The notes under the pieces were generated by a model. The model saw only the letters and a program-made list of their open reading frames with translations, was not told the origin of the DNA and did no database searches. Positions 33,257 through 43,144 of a stretch of DNA of 64,000 nucleotides are shown piece after piece; the stretch's first letter is position 1, and the number at the start of each line of letters is the position of its first letter. A program made the translations under genes and the position numbers. The stretch is from Peribacillus muralis (GTDB lineage Bacteria; Bacillota; Bacilli; Bacillales; DSM-1321). Location of the stretch: assembly GCF_001439925.1 (NCBI RefSeq), contig NZ_LMBV01000001.1:318976-382975 (forward strand), in the 5' to 3' direction.

Positions 33257-33895
33257 GTGGTGATTATTATCCAATTAAATAAGCGTCAGGAACATATTTT
33301 GCAAATTGTTAAAGAAAACGGACCGATCACTGGAGAACATATTGCAGATAGATTGCATCTCACTAGGGCTACATTACGTCCAGACCTAGCGATATTAACG
33401 ATGGCAGGTTTCCTTGATGCCAGGCCGCGTGTCGGATACTTTTATACAGGCAGGTCGGGTACACAGCTTTTGACGGACAGCCTAAACCATCTTTATGTAC
33501 GAGATTACCAATCGATCCCTGTCGTTGTTGATGAAGGCATCTCCGTATATGATGCGATCGTCATGATGTTTTTAGAAGATGTCGGGACCATGTTTGTCGT
33601 CGATAAGCATGCTTTGCTTGTCGGTGTCTTATCCAGAAAGGACTTGTTGCGTGCCAGTATTGGTAAACAGGAGCTTAATTCCATTCCAGTCAATATCATC
33701 ATGACCAGGATGCCCAATATTACGATGTGTTCCAAAGAAGACCTTCTGATAGATGTTGCCAAAAAATTGATAGATAAACAAATCGATTCATTACCGGTCG
33801 TCAAAGACACAGATAAAGGCTATGAAGTAATTGGAAGAATTACAAAAACCAATATAACCAAAGCATTCGTAGCTTTGGCTGATGAAGGCTATTAG
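33257..33895 (+). CDS. ccpN: transcriptional repressor CcpN
   Basis: Repressor of gluconeogenic genes (gapB, pckA) under glycolytic conditions in B. subtilis. Up to 212 residues: N-terminal winged helix (LNKRQEHILQIVKENGPITG, LTRATLRPDLAIL) and two CBS domains (about 80-210) that sense nucleotides. The start is uncertain: GTG codons at 33257 and 33260 are in frame, and GGGTGGTGAT overlaps both; comparison with the B. subtilis protein (MSTIELNKRQ) favours 33260. It is followed by ppsR after 15 bases, the same pair as in B. subtilis. Confidence 0.94.
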   Translation: MVIIIQLNKRQEHILQIVKENGPITGEHIADRLHLTRATLRPDLAILTMAGFLDARPRVGYFYTGRSGTQLLTDSLNHLYVRDYQSIPVVVDEGISVYDAIVMMFLEDVGTMFVVDKHALLVGVLSRKDLLRASIGKQELNSIPVNIIMTRMPNITMCSKEDLLIDVAKKLIDKQIDSLPVVKDTDKGYEVIGRITKTNITKAFVALADEGY

Positions 33896-33910
33896 GAGGC
33901 TTGCAAAGGG

Positions 33911-34732
33911 ATGACGGAGATTAAGAAGGGTTCTATTATATATGTTGTATCGGATTCAGTAGGGGAAACGGCTGAATTGGTTACCAAAGCAGCTGCAAGC
34001 CAGTTCGCTGGTTCGGCTTTTTCCATTAAGCGAATACCGTATATTGAAGACGAACAAAACGTTGACGAAGTGATTTCACTAGCTAAGTTAGATGGGGCGA
34101 TCATTGCCTATACCCTTGTGAAACCAGCTATCAGGGCTTATATGAAGGCACAAGTCGAACGGGAAAACCTGTCTGCTCATGACATTTTAGGACCTCTCAT
34201 GGACATTCTCCAGGATAGGGCGCCAAAAGGACCTCTCAATGAACCTGGTCTTGTCAGGAAGCTGGATGATGATTATTTCAAGCGGGTGGAAGCGATTGAA
34301 TTTGCCGTGAAATATGATGATGGTCGAGATCCCCGGGGCATTTTGCGAGCAGACATCGTTCTTGTCGGTGTATCGCGCACTTCCAAAACGCCTCTATCAC
34401 AATATTTAGCCCACAAGCGCTATAAGGTGGCGAATGTGCCATTAGTGCCTGAGGTGGAGCCGCCAGAAGAATTATTCCTGGTTCCTCCTGAAAAATGTAT
34501 CGGTTTAAAGATCAGTCCGGAGAAGCTGAACCATATTCGCAAAGAGCGGTTGAAGTCACTAGGGCTCAATGATCATGCCATTTATGCAAATGTGGAACGC
34601 ATAAAGGAAGAGTTGACATACTTTGATAAAATCATATCAAGGTTGAACTGTCCAATCATTGATGTGACCAATAAGGCTGTGGAAGAAACAGCCAATTTAA
34701 TCATCAATATCCTGCAAAATCAACATCGTTGA
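33911..34732 (+). CDS. pyruvate, phosphate dikinase / PEP synthase regulatory protein (YqfL)
   Basis: Bifunctional kinase and phosphotransferase of the DUF299 family that inactivates and reactivates PPDK or PEP synthase using ADP and Pi. It has 273 residues with the P-loop GVSRTSKT near residues 152-159 and the motif [18 protein letters not shown]. In B. subtilis YqfL modulates CcpN, its operon partner; the same gene pairing here supports a similar role. Both genes end before a strong terminator. Confidence 0.93.
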   Translation: MTEIKKGSIIYVVSDSVGETAELVTKAAASQFAGSAFSIKRIPYIEDEQNVDEVISLAKLDGAIIAYTLVKPAIRAYMKAQVERENLSAHDILGPLMDILQDRAPKGPLNEPGLVRKLDDDYFKRVEAIEFAVKYDDGRDPRGILRADIVLVGVSRTSKTPLSQYLAHKRYKVANVPLVPEVEPPEELFLVPPEKCIGLKISPEKLNHIRKERLKSLGLNDHAIYANVERIKEELTYFDKIISRLNCPIIDVTNKAVEETANLIINILQNQHR

Positions 34733-34750
34733 TTGATAAATCTCGAAACC

Positions 34751-34795
34751 AAAATGTGAGCTGGACACTTGTAGTGTCGGCTCACATTTTAATGC
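34751..34795 (+). terminator. ccpN-ppsR terminator
   Basis: AAAATGTGAGC and GCTCACATTTT pair, with an inner GGACACT/AGTGTC-type stem. The structure is nearly symmetrical and could work on both strands. Confidence 0.88.
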
Positions 34796-35217
34796 TACAT
34801 TCGTTTTAGGGAATCGTGAACAAAAATAGAATAAAAATACATATAGAACCTTTCCGTTCCTGAATGCATATCCTTCGATTGGCATGTAAACATTAACGTA
34901 ATTTAAATGCTGGCATCTTCCAATCAAATAGACTATAATAAAAAATTGTGAGAAAAAAGTAATCTTAAGGTTTAGACTTAATTAATAAGGAATAAACTAA
35001 AGGTTAATGAGATGTCAAGGTTTTCATCATAAAAATAATTCGACATGTTCCGTATAATTTACATTGCGCCGGTTTTGCATGAACGTAAAAAGCGGCACTT
35101 TCACGTAAACAAGTGGATATTCCTTGAGGAATACTGTTGGTTCTTTTAGAGAAGTTACTCTGAACTGATGCGGAATAATCACGATATCTTCATAAAGTTT
35201 AGGGGAGAAAAAGGATT
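34796..35217. other. long leader or promoter region before yqxD-dnaG-sigA
   Basis: This 422-base AT-rich stretch has no gene that I can support. TATAAT occurs at 34934-34939 (with a weak TGGCAT at 34911-34916, 17-base spacer) and at 35053-35058 without a good -35. In B. subtilis the sigA operon is read from several promoters upstream of this gene, so multiple promoters are expected here. No riboswitch was recognised. Confidence 0.5.
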
Positions 35218-35700
35218 ATGCAGAAAGATGTAGAATTAAAAGGTATGAATGATAAACCTACCATACACGTCGATGCCGATGCATGCCCGGTGAAAGACGA
35301 GATCCTCCATTCTGCACGATTGCACGATATCGATGTCTGTTTCGTTGCATCATATAAGAATATGATGAATGACCCTGAAGGAAAATGGGTATATGTCGAT
35401 GCAGACAAGGAAGCGGCGGATCTTTATATAGTAAACGCAGTAAAAAAGGGTGATATTGTCGTTACTGCAGATATTGGATTGGCTGGGACCCTGCTACCTA
35501 AAGGTGTTTATGTTCTTTCTCCAAGGGGAAAGGAATACACGGACGAGAATATTTTCATGCTCCTGGATATGCGTTATCAGTCGGCGAAACTCCGCAGGCA
35601 GGGTAAGCATACGAAAGGGCCGAAACCATTCACGAAGGAAGATCGCCTATGTTTTACAAAGAAACTTTTGAAAATTTTGTCGAACTTTGCAGGGAAATAG
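35218..35700 (+). CDS. yqxD: YaiI/YqxD family protein (DUF188)
   Basis: 160-residue protein of the UPF0178/DUF188 family, which has a PIN/NYN-like nuclease fold. It shows HVDADACPVKDEI, DADKEAADLYIVN and KGDIVVTADIGLAG, the conserved acidic positions of that fold. Biological role unknown. It precedes dnaG by 48 bases as yqxD does in B. subtilis. The MNDK at residues 10-13 is an alternative start; the ATG at 35218 has a GGGGAGAAAAAGG site. Confidence 0.92.
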   Translation: MQKDVELKGMNDKPTIHVDADACPVKDEILHSARLHDIDVCFVASYKNMMNDPEGKWVYVDADKEAADLYIVNAVKKGDIVVTADIGLAGTLLPKGVYVLSPRGKEYTDENIFMLLDMRYQSAKLRRQGKHTKGPKPFTKEDRLCFTKKLLKILSNFAGK

Positions 35701-35748
35701 AAATCTGTATCGAATTAGAAACTATCACCAATATGGCAAGGTGGAAAA

Positions 35749-37557
35749 ATGATAAATGGCCGTATAGAAGATGAAAAGATTAATCAAATTCGCGAAGCTG
35801 TGGACATTGTTGATTTAATTGGGGAATATGTCCAGCTGAAGAAGCAAGGCCGCAATTACTTTGGTCTTTGTCCTTTCCACGGTGAAAACTCGCCTTCGTT
35901 TTCCGTTTCACCGGATAAACAAATCTTTCACTGTTTCGGATGCGGGGCAGGCGGCAACATTTTCACCTTTTTAATGGACAAAGAAGGCTACAATTTTGTG
36001 GAGTCTGCAAAAGTATTGGCTGAAAAAGGAAATGTTCCTTTAGATGTTGAGGTTAATAAGGATTCCAAGCGTGCCAACATGCCTGCCGGATCGCAGCAAA
36101 TGGTTGAAGCCCATGACCTGCTGCGGAAGTTCTACCATCATCTCCTCGTTAATACGAAGGAAGGGCAGGAAGCACTCGAATATCTGATTGAACGCGGGTT
36201 TACCGAAGAGACGATTGAAAAGTTCCAAATTGGCTATTCGCTCGATTCATGGGACTTCGTTTCCAAGTTTCTGTTGAAACGTGGGTTTCCAGCGGAATAT
36301 ATGGAGCAGGCAGGGCTTATTATTTACAGGGATAAAGACGAGTCATATTTTGACCGTTTCAGAAATAGAGTCATGTTCCCGATTATGGATCATCAAGGAA
36401 ATACGATTGCGTTTTCAGGGAGAGCGATGGGGACCGATGAGCCCAAATATTTGAATAGTCCCGAAACGCCAATCTTTAATAAAAGCAAAACTTTATATAA
36501 TTTTCATCAAGCAAGACCACATATACGAAAGAAAGAACAAGTCGTTATTTTTGAGGGCTTCGCCGATTGCATTTCAGCTGTACGTGCAGGGGTGGAGAAC
36601 TCGGTCGCAACTATGGGAACTGCCCTGACGGAGCAGCATATCCAGCTGTTAAAAAGGAATACCGACCAGATACTTATCTGCTACGATTCGGACTCTGCGG
36701 GTTTGAATGCTGCCAATCGTGCAGTCAATATGTTACAGGACCACGACTTTTCAGTGAAGGTCGCGCTCATGCCTGATAACCTGGACCCCGATGACTACAT
36801 AAAGGAATTCGGTGAAAAAAGCTTTGTTTCTGAAGTAATAGGGGCCAGTTTAACCTACATGGCATTCAAGATGCATTATTTGCGTCGAGGTAAAAATGTA
36901 AATAATGAAGGAGATCGAATTCAATATATCGAAGAAGTCCTTAAGGAAATATCGCGATTGCCCAATGCGGTGGAGAGGGATCATTATCTCAGGCAAATAT
37001 CCTCTGAGTTTTCCCTGTCATTGGATGCGTTGGAACAACAGCAGCGGCAAGTGTTCTTTACGGAACGAAAGAAGGGGACACTGCCGCAGCCTGCAGCCCA
37101 AAAGAAAATGGCCCTGCAATATGAGCATAAGTTAAAGCCTGCTCACCATAATGCTGAAACGATGTTGATTGCCCATATGCTTAAAAGCAGGGACATGAGT
37201 TTCAAGATTCAGCATTTGCTTGGGCAAACGCTCTTTCATGTAGATGAACATCAGGCAATCATCACCTATTTATATGCGTTCTATGAAGATGGACACGAGC
37301 CGGATACAAGCTTTTTCCTAACATATTTACCGGATCCAAACTTGAGAAGGATCGTTTCGGAAATAGAAATGATGTCAGTGAATGAGGAAGTTACCGATAA
37401 AGAACTGACCGATTGTATAAATCAAGTGTTGAAATATGAAAAGTTGTTAAAGATAAAAGAAAAACAAGTTGAAGAAAAAGAAGCAGTCAGACGAAGTGAT
37501 TATGTCACTGCTGCACAGATAGCCATGGAAATCATTAAATTGCGTAAAATGTTGTAG
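35749..37557 (+). CDS. dnaG: DNA primase
   Basis: Synthesises RNA primers for replication. It has 602 residues: zinc ribbon with ligands C41, H44, C62 and C65, RNA polymerase domain with TOPRIM motifs EGFAD near 269 and YDSDSAG near 313, and a C-terminal DnaB-binding helical domain. It sits in the conserved yqxD-dnaG-sigA macromolecular synthesis operon, 36 bases ahead of sigA. Confidence 0.97.
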   Translation: MINGRIEDEKINQIREAVDIVDLIGEYVQLKKQGRNYFGLCPFHGENSPSFSVSPDKQIFHCFGCGAGGNIFTFLMDKEGYNFVESAKVLAEKGNVPLDVEVNKDSKRANMPAGSQQMVEAHDLLRKFYHHLLVNTKEGQEALEYLIERGFTEETIEKFQIGYSLDSWDFVSKFLLKRGFPAEYMEQAGLIIYRDKDESYFDRFRNRVMFPIMDHQGNTIAFSGRAMGTDEPKYLNSPETPIFNKSKTLYNFHQARPHIRKKEQVVIFEGFADCISAVRAGVENSVATMGTALTEQHIQLLKRNTDQILICYDSDSAGLNAANRAVNMLQDHDFSVKVALMPDNLDPDDYIKEFGEKSFVSEVIGASLTYMAFKMHYLRRGKNVNNEGDRIQYIEEVLKEISRLPNAVERDHYLRQISSEFSLSLDALEQQQRQVFFTERKKGTLPQPAAQKKMALQYEHKLKPAHHNAETMLIAHMLKSRDMSFKIQHLLGQTLFHVDEHQAIITYLYAFYEDGHEPDTSFFLTYLPDPNLRRIVSEIEMMSVNEEVTDKELTDCINQVLKYEKLLKIKEKQVEEKEAVRRSDYVTAAQIAMEIIKLRKML

Positions 37558-37593
37558 TTGTTTTAGGTGTAAGTCCTGGAAGGAGGGGAACTA

Positions 37594-38727
37594 ATGGCTG
37601 AAAAACCAGCACGTTCCAAACAAGTTGATAATGAGTTTAGCCTTGAGCAGGTGAAAGAAAAATTATTAGAGCTAGGTAAAAAACGAGGCTCTTTGACTTT
37701 AGAAAAAATCGCTGAAATGATTGGCGGTTTTGAGTTGGATTCCGATCAAATGGATGAGTTCTATGAGGTGTTAGGAGAAAACGGCGTCGAAATTCTCACG
37801 GATGGTGAGGAGGACGATGATGAAGATGATCCAGATGAGAAGAAACTCGCAAAGGAAGAAGAATTTGATCTGAATGATTTAAGTGTTCCTCCTGGTGTTA
37901 AGATTAACGACCCAGTCCGGATGTACTTGAAGGAAATTGGCCGGGTCGACCTATTATCCGCTGAAGAGGAAATCTCCTTGGCTACGCGAATTGAAGATGG
38001 AGATGAAGAAGCGAAACGCCGTTTGGCGGAAGCTAACCTCCGTCTGGTTGTCTCTATTGCCAAACGTTATGTAGGACGCGGCATGCTTTTCCTTGACTTG
38101 ATTCAGGAAGGGAATATGGGTCTTATCAAAGCGGTCGAAAAATTCGATTACCGTAAAGGATTCAAGTTCAGTACGTATGCTACATGGTGGATTCGCCAAG
38201 CCATCACCCGTGCCATTGCCGACCAAGCAAGAACGATACGGATACCGGTGCATATGGTGGAAACCATTAACAAATTGATCCGTGTCCAAAGGCAGCTGCT
38301 TCAGGATTTGGGACGTGAACCTTCTCCGGAAGAAATTGCTGAGGATATGGATTTGACGCCTGAAAAAGTTCGTGAAATCTTGAAAATTGCTCAGGAGCCT
38401 GTTTCATTGGAAACGCCAATAGGTGAAGAAGATGATTCACATTTAGGTGATTTCATTGAAGATCAGGATGCGACTTCCCCGTCCGAGCATGCAGCATATG
38501 AACTTTTGAAGGAACAGCTTGAAGACGTATTGGACACACTGACCGATCGTGAGGAAAACGTGTTAAGACTGCGCTTCGGACTTGATGATGGCCGTACACG
38601 GACGCTTGAAGAGGTAGGTAAGGTGTTTGGAGTTACCCGCGAGCGTATCCGCCAAATCGAAGCGAAGGCATTGCGTAAGCTAAGACACCCTAGCCGCAGT
38701 AAGCGCCTGAAAGATTTCTTGGAATAA
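37594..38727 (+). CDS. sigA: RNA polymerase sigma factor SigA (RpoD)
   Basis: Primary vegetative sigma factor. It has 377 residues (B. subtilis 371). An acidic region 1.1 with a run of Asp/Glu lies at about 70-85, region 1.2/2 contains [13 protein letters not shown] and the -10-reading [16 protein letters not shown], and region 4.2 contains [20 protein letters not shown] at the C-terminus. It is the last gene of the dnaG operon. SD is GGAGGGG. Confidence 0.98.
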   Translation: MAEKPARSKQVDNEFSLEQVKEKLLELGKKRGSLTLEKIAEMIGGFELDSDQMDEFYEVLGENGVEILTDGEEDDDEDDPDEKKLAKEEEFDLNDLSVPPGVKINDPVRMYLKEIGRVDLLSAEEEISLATRIEDGDEEAKRRLAEANLRLVVSIAKRYVGRGMLFLDLIQEGNMGLIKAVEKFDYRKGFKFSTYATWWIRQAITRAIADQARTIRIPVHMVETINKLIRVQRQLLQDLGREPSPEEIAEDMDLTPEKVREILKIAQEPVSLETPIGEEDDSHLGDFIEDQDATSPSEHAAYELLKEQLEDVLDTLTDREENVLRLRFGLDDGRTRTLEEVGKVFGVTRERIRQIEAKALRKLRHPSRSKRLKDFLE

Positions 38728-38750
38728 ATATAAGTTCATGCCCTTCACAG

Positions 38751-38797
38751 AGCCCTCTTTGAATGCCCAGCGTTCGGGAGCGGCTTTTTTTTTTTGC
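38751..38797 (+). terminator. probable sigA terminator
   Basis: AGCC...GGCT arms with an imperfect inner stem (TGAATGCCCAGCGTTCGGGAG region) are followed by ten T. The stem is imperfect but the T-run is strong. Confidence 0.65.
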
Positions 38798-38862
38798 CAA
38801 TCTATACTGATGTAAAAGCTTAAAGCCGTTAAAAAGATCAGAATCATGAGGATGTGAAAACC

Positions 38863-39393
38863 ATGGATGAGACGAGAAAGAAAATAATCATTCAAGAAAT
38901 CAATGCCTGGAAGGAAAGTCGAATGCTTCCGGAACAATATTGTAATTACCTGCTGGCATTATACTGTGAAGGCGAACGGCCGCCATCTCACCAAAATGAA
39001 ATCCGAAAAGGTAAAAAAGATCTCCTTTCCATGCTGTGGATTGGAGCGCTTTTTGCATTTATTGTATTTTTGAATTATTTTACTGAAATACCCATAAGAA
39101 TGCAAATGCTTCTGACAACTATTTCAATCATAATCTTTGGAATTATGGTTCGCCGCTTTAGCGGCAGGAAGCTCATATATCAGATATCATTGATGGGAAT
39201 GGCACTATCCTTGCTTCTTTTGACGGTCAGCCTGGCTGATTTCATAGCACCTGGAAAAGCGGGTATCCTTTATATGTTCCTGTTTCTTAATTGCGGATTG
39301 TGGATATTACTCGGGATTAAACTGAAGCTGCTTCATTTCTCGATTGCGGGAGGCTTGGGGATTGTTGTCGCTCTTTCCCTTTTGCTAATCTGA
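38863..39393 (+). CDS. multi-pass membrane protein of unknown function
   Basis: 176-residue protein with a soluble charged N-terminus (about 1-45, KESRMLPEQYCNYLLALYCEGE) and five or six hydrophobic helices from about residue 50 to the end. I do not recognise the family beyond uncharacterised bacillar membrane proteins found between sigA and cccA. I choose ATG 38863 over GTG 38854 because the GAGGATG site spaces about 10 bases to the ATG. It probably has its own promoter after the sigA terminator. No catalytic motif is visible. Confidence 0.8.
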   Translation: MDETRKKIIIQEINAWKESRMLPEQYCNYLLALYCEGERPPSHQNEIRKGKKDLLSMLWIGALFAFIVFLNYFTEIPIRMQMLLTTISIIIFGIMVRRFSGRKLIYQISLMGMALSLLLLTVSLADFIAPGKAGILYMFLFLNCGLWILLGIKLKLLHFSIAGGLGIVVALSLLLI

Positions 39394-39629
39394 ATTCAAG
39401 CGGGTTTCAGTGGTTTTGAATGAAGAATGTAGGGTATTATGAAATATATGTAAGTAAAAGGAAAAATGATTGGAAATATACATGGAATTTTGACAATTTT
39501 AAGAAATTATATAATATCTTCTATTTTTGGGGTTTTACTTGAAACTCTTTTCAAGTAAAATAATATATAGCTGTTTGTATATAATATTAAATATGGTAAG
39601 TTTAGGTTCTACATAGGGGAGGAACGACT
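39394..39629. other. AT-rich regulatory region before cccA
   Basis: It contains TTGACA at 39490-39495 with TATAAT at 39510-39515 (only 14 bases apart), a second TATAAT at 39580-39585 without a good -35, and between them a perfect 11-base inverted repeat listed separately. No gene is seen. Confidence 0.5.
39533..39560. promoter_or_regulatory. perfect inverted repeat upstream of cccA
   Basis: TTTTACTTGAA at 39533-39543 and TTCAAGTAAAA at 39550-39560 form a perfect 11-base palindrome around ACTCTT. There is no T-run after it, so it is not a terminator. Its place 20 bases before a TATAAT element suggests an operator. I could not match it to a known regulator site. Confidence 0.55.
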
Positions 39630-39998
39630 ATGAATCGCAATCCAGTAATACCTTTTATTATTATCATGGTTTTTGGTATTGGACTTATGTTTTTACTTTC
39701 GTTTAAAGGTTTGGGTGATGCCAAAGATCTTGCCAAGGAAAAAGACGGCGGCGCAAAGACTGAAGAATCAGATAGTGCCTCTGCTTCACCTGAGGACATC
39801 TATAAACAGAACTGCATCTCATGTCACGGCAATGCCTATCAGGGCGGTGTCGGACCAGCTCTTAAAGGCGTTGGTGACCATCTGTCGGTAGACGAGGTGA
39901 AAGAAGTGATCACGAATGGACGTGGTGCGATGCCAGCAGGCTTGGTAGAAGAACAGAACATTGACGCCATGGCCAAATATATTCATGGATTGAAATAA
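39630..39998 (+). CDS. cccA: membrane-anchored cytochrome c550
   Basis: Small c-type cytochrome that carries electrons outside the membrane. It has 122 residues: one N-terminal membrane anchor (about 6-26), a charged Ser/Ala-rich linker, then the heme domain with CISCH at 62-66 and a likely axial Met in GAMPAG near residue 108. Length equals B. subtilis CccA (120). SD is GGGGAGGAAC. Confidence 0.95.
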   Translation: MNRNPVIPFIIIMVFGIGLMFLLSFKGLGDAKDLAKEKDGGAKTEESDSASASPEDIYKQNCISCHGNAYQGGVGPALKGVGDHLSVDEVKEVITNGRGAMPAGLVEEQNIDAMAKYIHGLK

Positions 39999-40211
39999 TG
40001 TACGAAAGCTGACTCAGGAAATCGTTGGAAGGCGAGGTTTTGGGTCGGTTTTTTTGTTTTTAAAATAGAAGCATCGTAATGGAAGGCTTCCTTTTGTCCA
40101 GTGCCAGAAAGCGGTTTTTCTCTTTCTGTAATTTTTTCATGGAACTTGTTATAATTGAATGGGAAACGAATTATTTGTAAGACATTATTTGAATTAAGAG
40201 AGTTGATGAAT

Positions 40212-40919
40212 ATGAATCATGAAAGACTATCAATGAGATTGGAACGAGTTGCCATACATATTCCTAAAGGAAGCATCTTGGCCGATATCGGTTCTGACCA
40301 TGCTTATTTGCCTTGCTATGCAGTAAGTAACGGCCTGTGTGACCGTGCCATTGCCGGAGAGGTCGTGGAAGGTCCCTATCAGTCCGCACGAAAGCAAGTG
40401 GCAATGACGGGGCTTGAGGCTAAGATAGAGGTGCGTAAAGGAGACGGACTGGAAGTTTTGAATCCCGATGAAGCGACATGCATTACGATTTGCGGCATGG
40501 GAGGGACGTTGATTTCAAGCATATTGGAAAGCGGCAAAGAAAAACTAGGCACGGTAAAAAGGCTTATTCTTCAGCCGAATGTCGGGGCATCACATGTGCG
40601 TAACTGGCTGATCGATAACGGCTGGGAGCTAAGTGGCGAAGAAATTCTAGAAGAAGATGGAAAAATCTACGAAATTTTAATGGCCGAAAAAGGGGACCCG
40701 CTTCGCCCATATCGCGTAAACAAGCAAAAGGGCCTCATGTTCGGACCATATTTAACAAATGAATTCAGTAGCACTTTCGTCAAGAAATGGCAGCTGGAGA
40801 AAAAACATTTGCATAGAATCATCGAGCAGTTGGATGAAAGCGGACGCAGCGGACTGGAAAAGAAGCGCAATGACCTACAAGCGCAAATATCGATAATTGA
40901 GGAGGTGCTAAAAAGGTGA
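40212..40919 (+). CDS. trmK: tRNA (adenine22-N1)-methyltransferase TrmK
   Basis: SAM-dependent enzyme that makes m1A22 in tRNA. It has 235 residues with a Rossmann domain (ADIGSDHAYLPCYAV, GDGLEVL, TICGMGGTLIS) and a C-terminal coiled coil. I choose ATG 40212 since the homologous B. subtilis YqfN starts with the same MN-LS pattern; two upstream in-frame starts lack a good site. It overlaps the next gene by 4 bases (GTGA). Confidence 0.94.
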   Translation: MNHERLSMRLERVAIHIPKGSILADIGSDHAYLPCYAVSNGLCDRAIAGEVVEGPYQSARKQVAMTGLEAKIEVRKGDGLEVLNPDEATCITICGMGGTLISSILESGKEKLGTVKRLILQPNVGASHVRNWLIDNGWELSGEEILEEDGKIYEILMAEKGDPLRPYRVNKQKGLMFGPYLTNEFSSTFVKKWQLEKKHLHRIIEQLDESGRSGLEKKRNDLQAQISIIEEVLKR

Positions 40920-42034
40920 AGACGGTAAACGGTACCCAAATCATTGAACTGTTCGAACAATTCTCCCCAAAGCAATTTGCCATGGAGGGAGATCCGATCG
41001 GGATTCATGTCGGCCAGCTCAACAAGCCTGTTAAGAAAGTCATGATTGCCCTTGATGTGTTGGAAGAGGTCGTGGACGAAGCGATCGAACAGGGGGTTGA
41101 ATTAATCATCGCCCATCATCCGCTTATATACCGGCCATTAAAACGAATCGATACGATGACTGCCGGTGGGCGTATCATCGAAAAACTGATCAAACATGAC
41201 ATCGCCGTTTATGCTGCACATACCAATTTGGATGTCGCAAACGGGGGTGTGAACGATTTACTTGCCGAGGCGCTTCAATTACAGGACACACAAGTGCTTG
41301 TGCCGACTTATGAGACGACCTTAAAGAAAATGGTCGTGTATGTTCCAAAGGCCGATGAACAAAACGTGAGGGACGCACTAGGTAGGGCGGGTGCAGGAGC
41401 GATCGGAAATTACAGCCATTGTTCGTTTTCGTCGGAAGGCACAGGCCGCTTTTTGCCCGGCGAAGGCAGTGAACCGGTCATCGGCTCTAAAGGTAAACTT
41501 GAAGATGTAGCCGAAATGCGGATCGAAACGGTATTCCCGGAGAGTATCGAAAAGAAAGTGCTGGCTGCGATGATGAAGGCCCACCCATATGAGGAGGTCG
41601 CTTACGACATATATCAACTTGAGAATCAGGGTGAAACGCTTGGATTAGGGAAGATCGGTGTCCTAGCTGAAGAAATGACACTTGAACAGTTTTCCGAACA
41701 TGTGAAAGTGACGCTCGATGTTGATAGGGTAAGGGTCGTTGGTGATTTGCAAAGCCCTATTAAAAAAGTCGCTGTACTTGGCGGAGACGGCAATAAATAC
41801 GTTACGACTGCTAAATTCAAGGGTGCGGATGTGTATGTTACAGGCGATATGTATTATCATACGGCTCATGACGCGATGATGCTCGGCTTGAATATTGTCG
41901 ACCCTGGCCATAATGTTGAAAAAGTGATGAAAAAAGGCGTTGCCCTGATACTTGAAAAAATGTGTCGCGAGCGGAACTTCGATGTCGAATTCATTCCATC
42001 CAAGTTGAATACCGATCCTTTCCGTTTCATCTGA
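40916..42034 (+). CDS. yqfO: Nif3-like dinuclear metal center protein (YqfO)
   Basis: 372-residue member of the NIF3/GTP cyclohydrolase I type 2-like family. The N- and C-terminal NIF3 halves carry metal-site segments (ELIIAHHPLIY near residue 66, AHTNLD near 101, TGDMYYHTAHDA near 308). The central part contains a PII/CutA-like insert (VFVPESIEKKVLAAMMKA-type sequence, KAHPYEEVAYD), as in the Bacillus orthologue. True substrate unknown. It begins GTG within the trmK stop and is coupled to it. Confidence 0.92.
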   Translation: MKTVNGTQIIELFEQFSPKQFAMEGDPIGIHVGQLNKPVKKVMIALDVLEEVVDEAIEQGVELIIAHHPLIYRPLKRIDTMTAGGRIIEKLIKHDIAVYAAHTNLDVANGGVNDLLAEALQLQDTQVLVPTYETTLKKMVVYVPKADEQNVRDALGRAGAGAIGNYSHCSFSSEGTGRFLPGEGSEPVIGSKGKLEDVAEMRIETVFPESIEKKVLAAMMKAHPYEEVAYDIYQLENQGETLGLGKIGVLAEEMTLEQFSEHVKVTLDVDRVRVVGDLQSPIKKVAVLGGDGNKYVTTAKFKGADVYVTGDMYYHTAHDAMMLGLNIVDPGHNVEKVMKKGVALILEKMCRERNFDVEFIPSKLNTDPFRFI

Positions 42035-42037
42035 AAC

Positions 42038-42071
42038 AAAAAAAGGCAGCCATTGCGGCTGTCTTTTTTTT
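42038..42071. terminator. bidirectional terminator between yqfO and ispH
   Basis: AAAAAAAGGCAGCC and GGCTGTCTTTTTTT flank a short loop, giving T-runs on both strands. It serves the convergent yqfO and ispH genes. Confidence 0.88.
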
Positions 42072-42073
42072 GT

Positions 42074-43018
42074 TTATTTCTTCACTTTAATTTTAGGTAA
42101 GATTTTATGCAATGGCGTTTTCTTTTCGGTATCCCAGGTCGATTCATCGTTCGGTTCATACTTTTCCAGGAATGTTATGACCTCTTTTGTAATCGGGGTA
42201 GGTGTGGATGCCCCGGAAGTGACAGCAACCGTTTTGGCATCTTTCAGCCATTCAAGGTTCAGCTCTGAAATATCAGCGATTCGATAGGCGGTCGTGGTTG
42301 CGATTTCCTCTGAAACCTGTGCCAAGCGGTTTGAGTTATTACTCTTCGGATCACCAACGACAATTAAAACATCAGCTTCGCCAGCTTGCTGGGCGACGGC
42401 TTCTTGACGTACCTGTGTCGCTAAACAAATTTCCTTATGAACTTCGGCATGGGGGAATTTTCCCTTCACCTTATCCATGATATCCAGAACATCCCATTGG
42501 CTCATCGTCGTTTGGTTGGTCACGATGATCTTATCACTATTCAAAGTCAACGCGTCGACATCTTCATCTTTTTGAACGAGGTGGACGACATCGGGAGCGA
42601 CTCCGACTGCGCCCTCTGGCTCCGGATGGCCTTTCTTGCCAATATAGATGATTTGATAGCCTTCCGCTTCTTTTTCACGAATCAAGTCATGGGTGGCCGT
42701 AACATCGGGACATGTTGCATCAAGGGTCACCAGTCCTTTTTCTTTAGCGATCCTCCTGATTTCAGGGGAAACGCCGTGAGCCGTAAAAATGACGGTTCCG
42801 CCATCCACTTGCTCGATGATATCGTTGCGGTTGCTGCCGTCCAATGTGATGATTCCTTCTTCTTCAAATGCATCGGTAACATGTTTGTTATGGACAATCA
42901 TCCCCAAAATGTAGATGGGACGTGGCAATGTTTTATCTAAAGCCGCATTTCGGGCGATGACCATGGCATCAACGACGCCATAACAATAGCCGCGCGGGGA
43001 TATTTTAATCACTTTCAT
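42074..43018 (-). CDS. ispH: 4-hydroxy-3-methylbut-2-enyl diphosphate reductase
   Basis: Last enzyme of the MEP isoprenoid pathway; a 4Fe-4S reductase making IPP and DMAPP. It has 314 residues with cluster cysteines at 12 (SPRGYC), 103 (DATCPDV) and near 194 (EICLATQ), and the TAHGVSPE and [11 protein letters not shown] substrate motifs. SD is AAGGAGGACAC. ispG of the same pathway is encoded 8 kb away at 50475-51596. Confidence 0.97.
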   Translation of the reverse strand: MKVIKISPRGYCYGVVDAMVIARNAALDKTLPRPIYILGMIVHNKHVTDAFEEEGIITLDGSNRNDIIEQVDGGTVIFTAHGVSPEIRRIAKEKGLVTLDATCPDVTATHDLIREKEAEGYQIIYIGKKGHPEPEGAVGVAPDVVHLVQKDEDVDALTLNSDKIIVTNQTTMSQWDVLDIMDKVKGKFPHAEVHKEICLATQVRQEAVAQQAGEADVLIVVGDPKSNNSNRLAQVSEEIATTTAYRIADISELNLEWLKDAKTVAVTSGASTPTPITKEVITFLEKYEPNDESTWDTEKKTPLHKILPKIKVKK

Positions 43019-43144
43019 CTATGTGTCCTCCTTCAAAGGCAAGAAACTCTTACTCTTTATACCTTTCTATTATATAAGACCATAGATGATATTACAAAAC
43101 ATCCTATTTCTTTAAAATCAGTTACTGGTTATTTTTTTTGGAAT

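Noticed and set aside
34796-35217. Possible riboswitch in the long gap before yqxD
   Set aside because: I found no conserved aptamer sequence or terminator/antiterminator pair; only scattered promoter-like hexamers.
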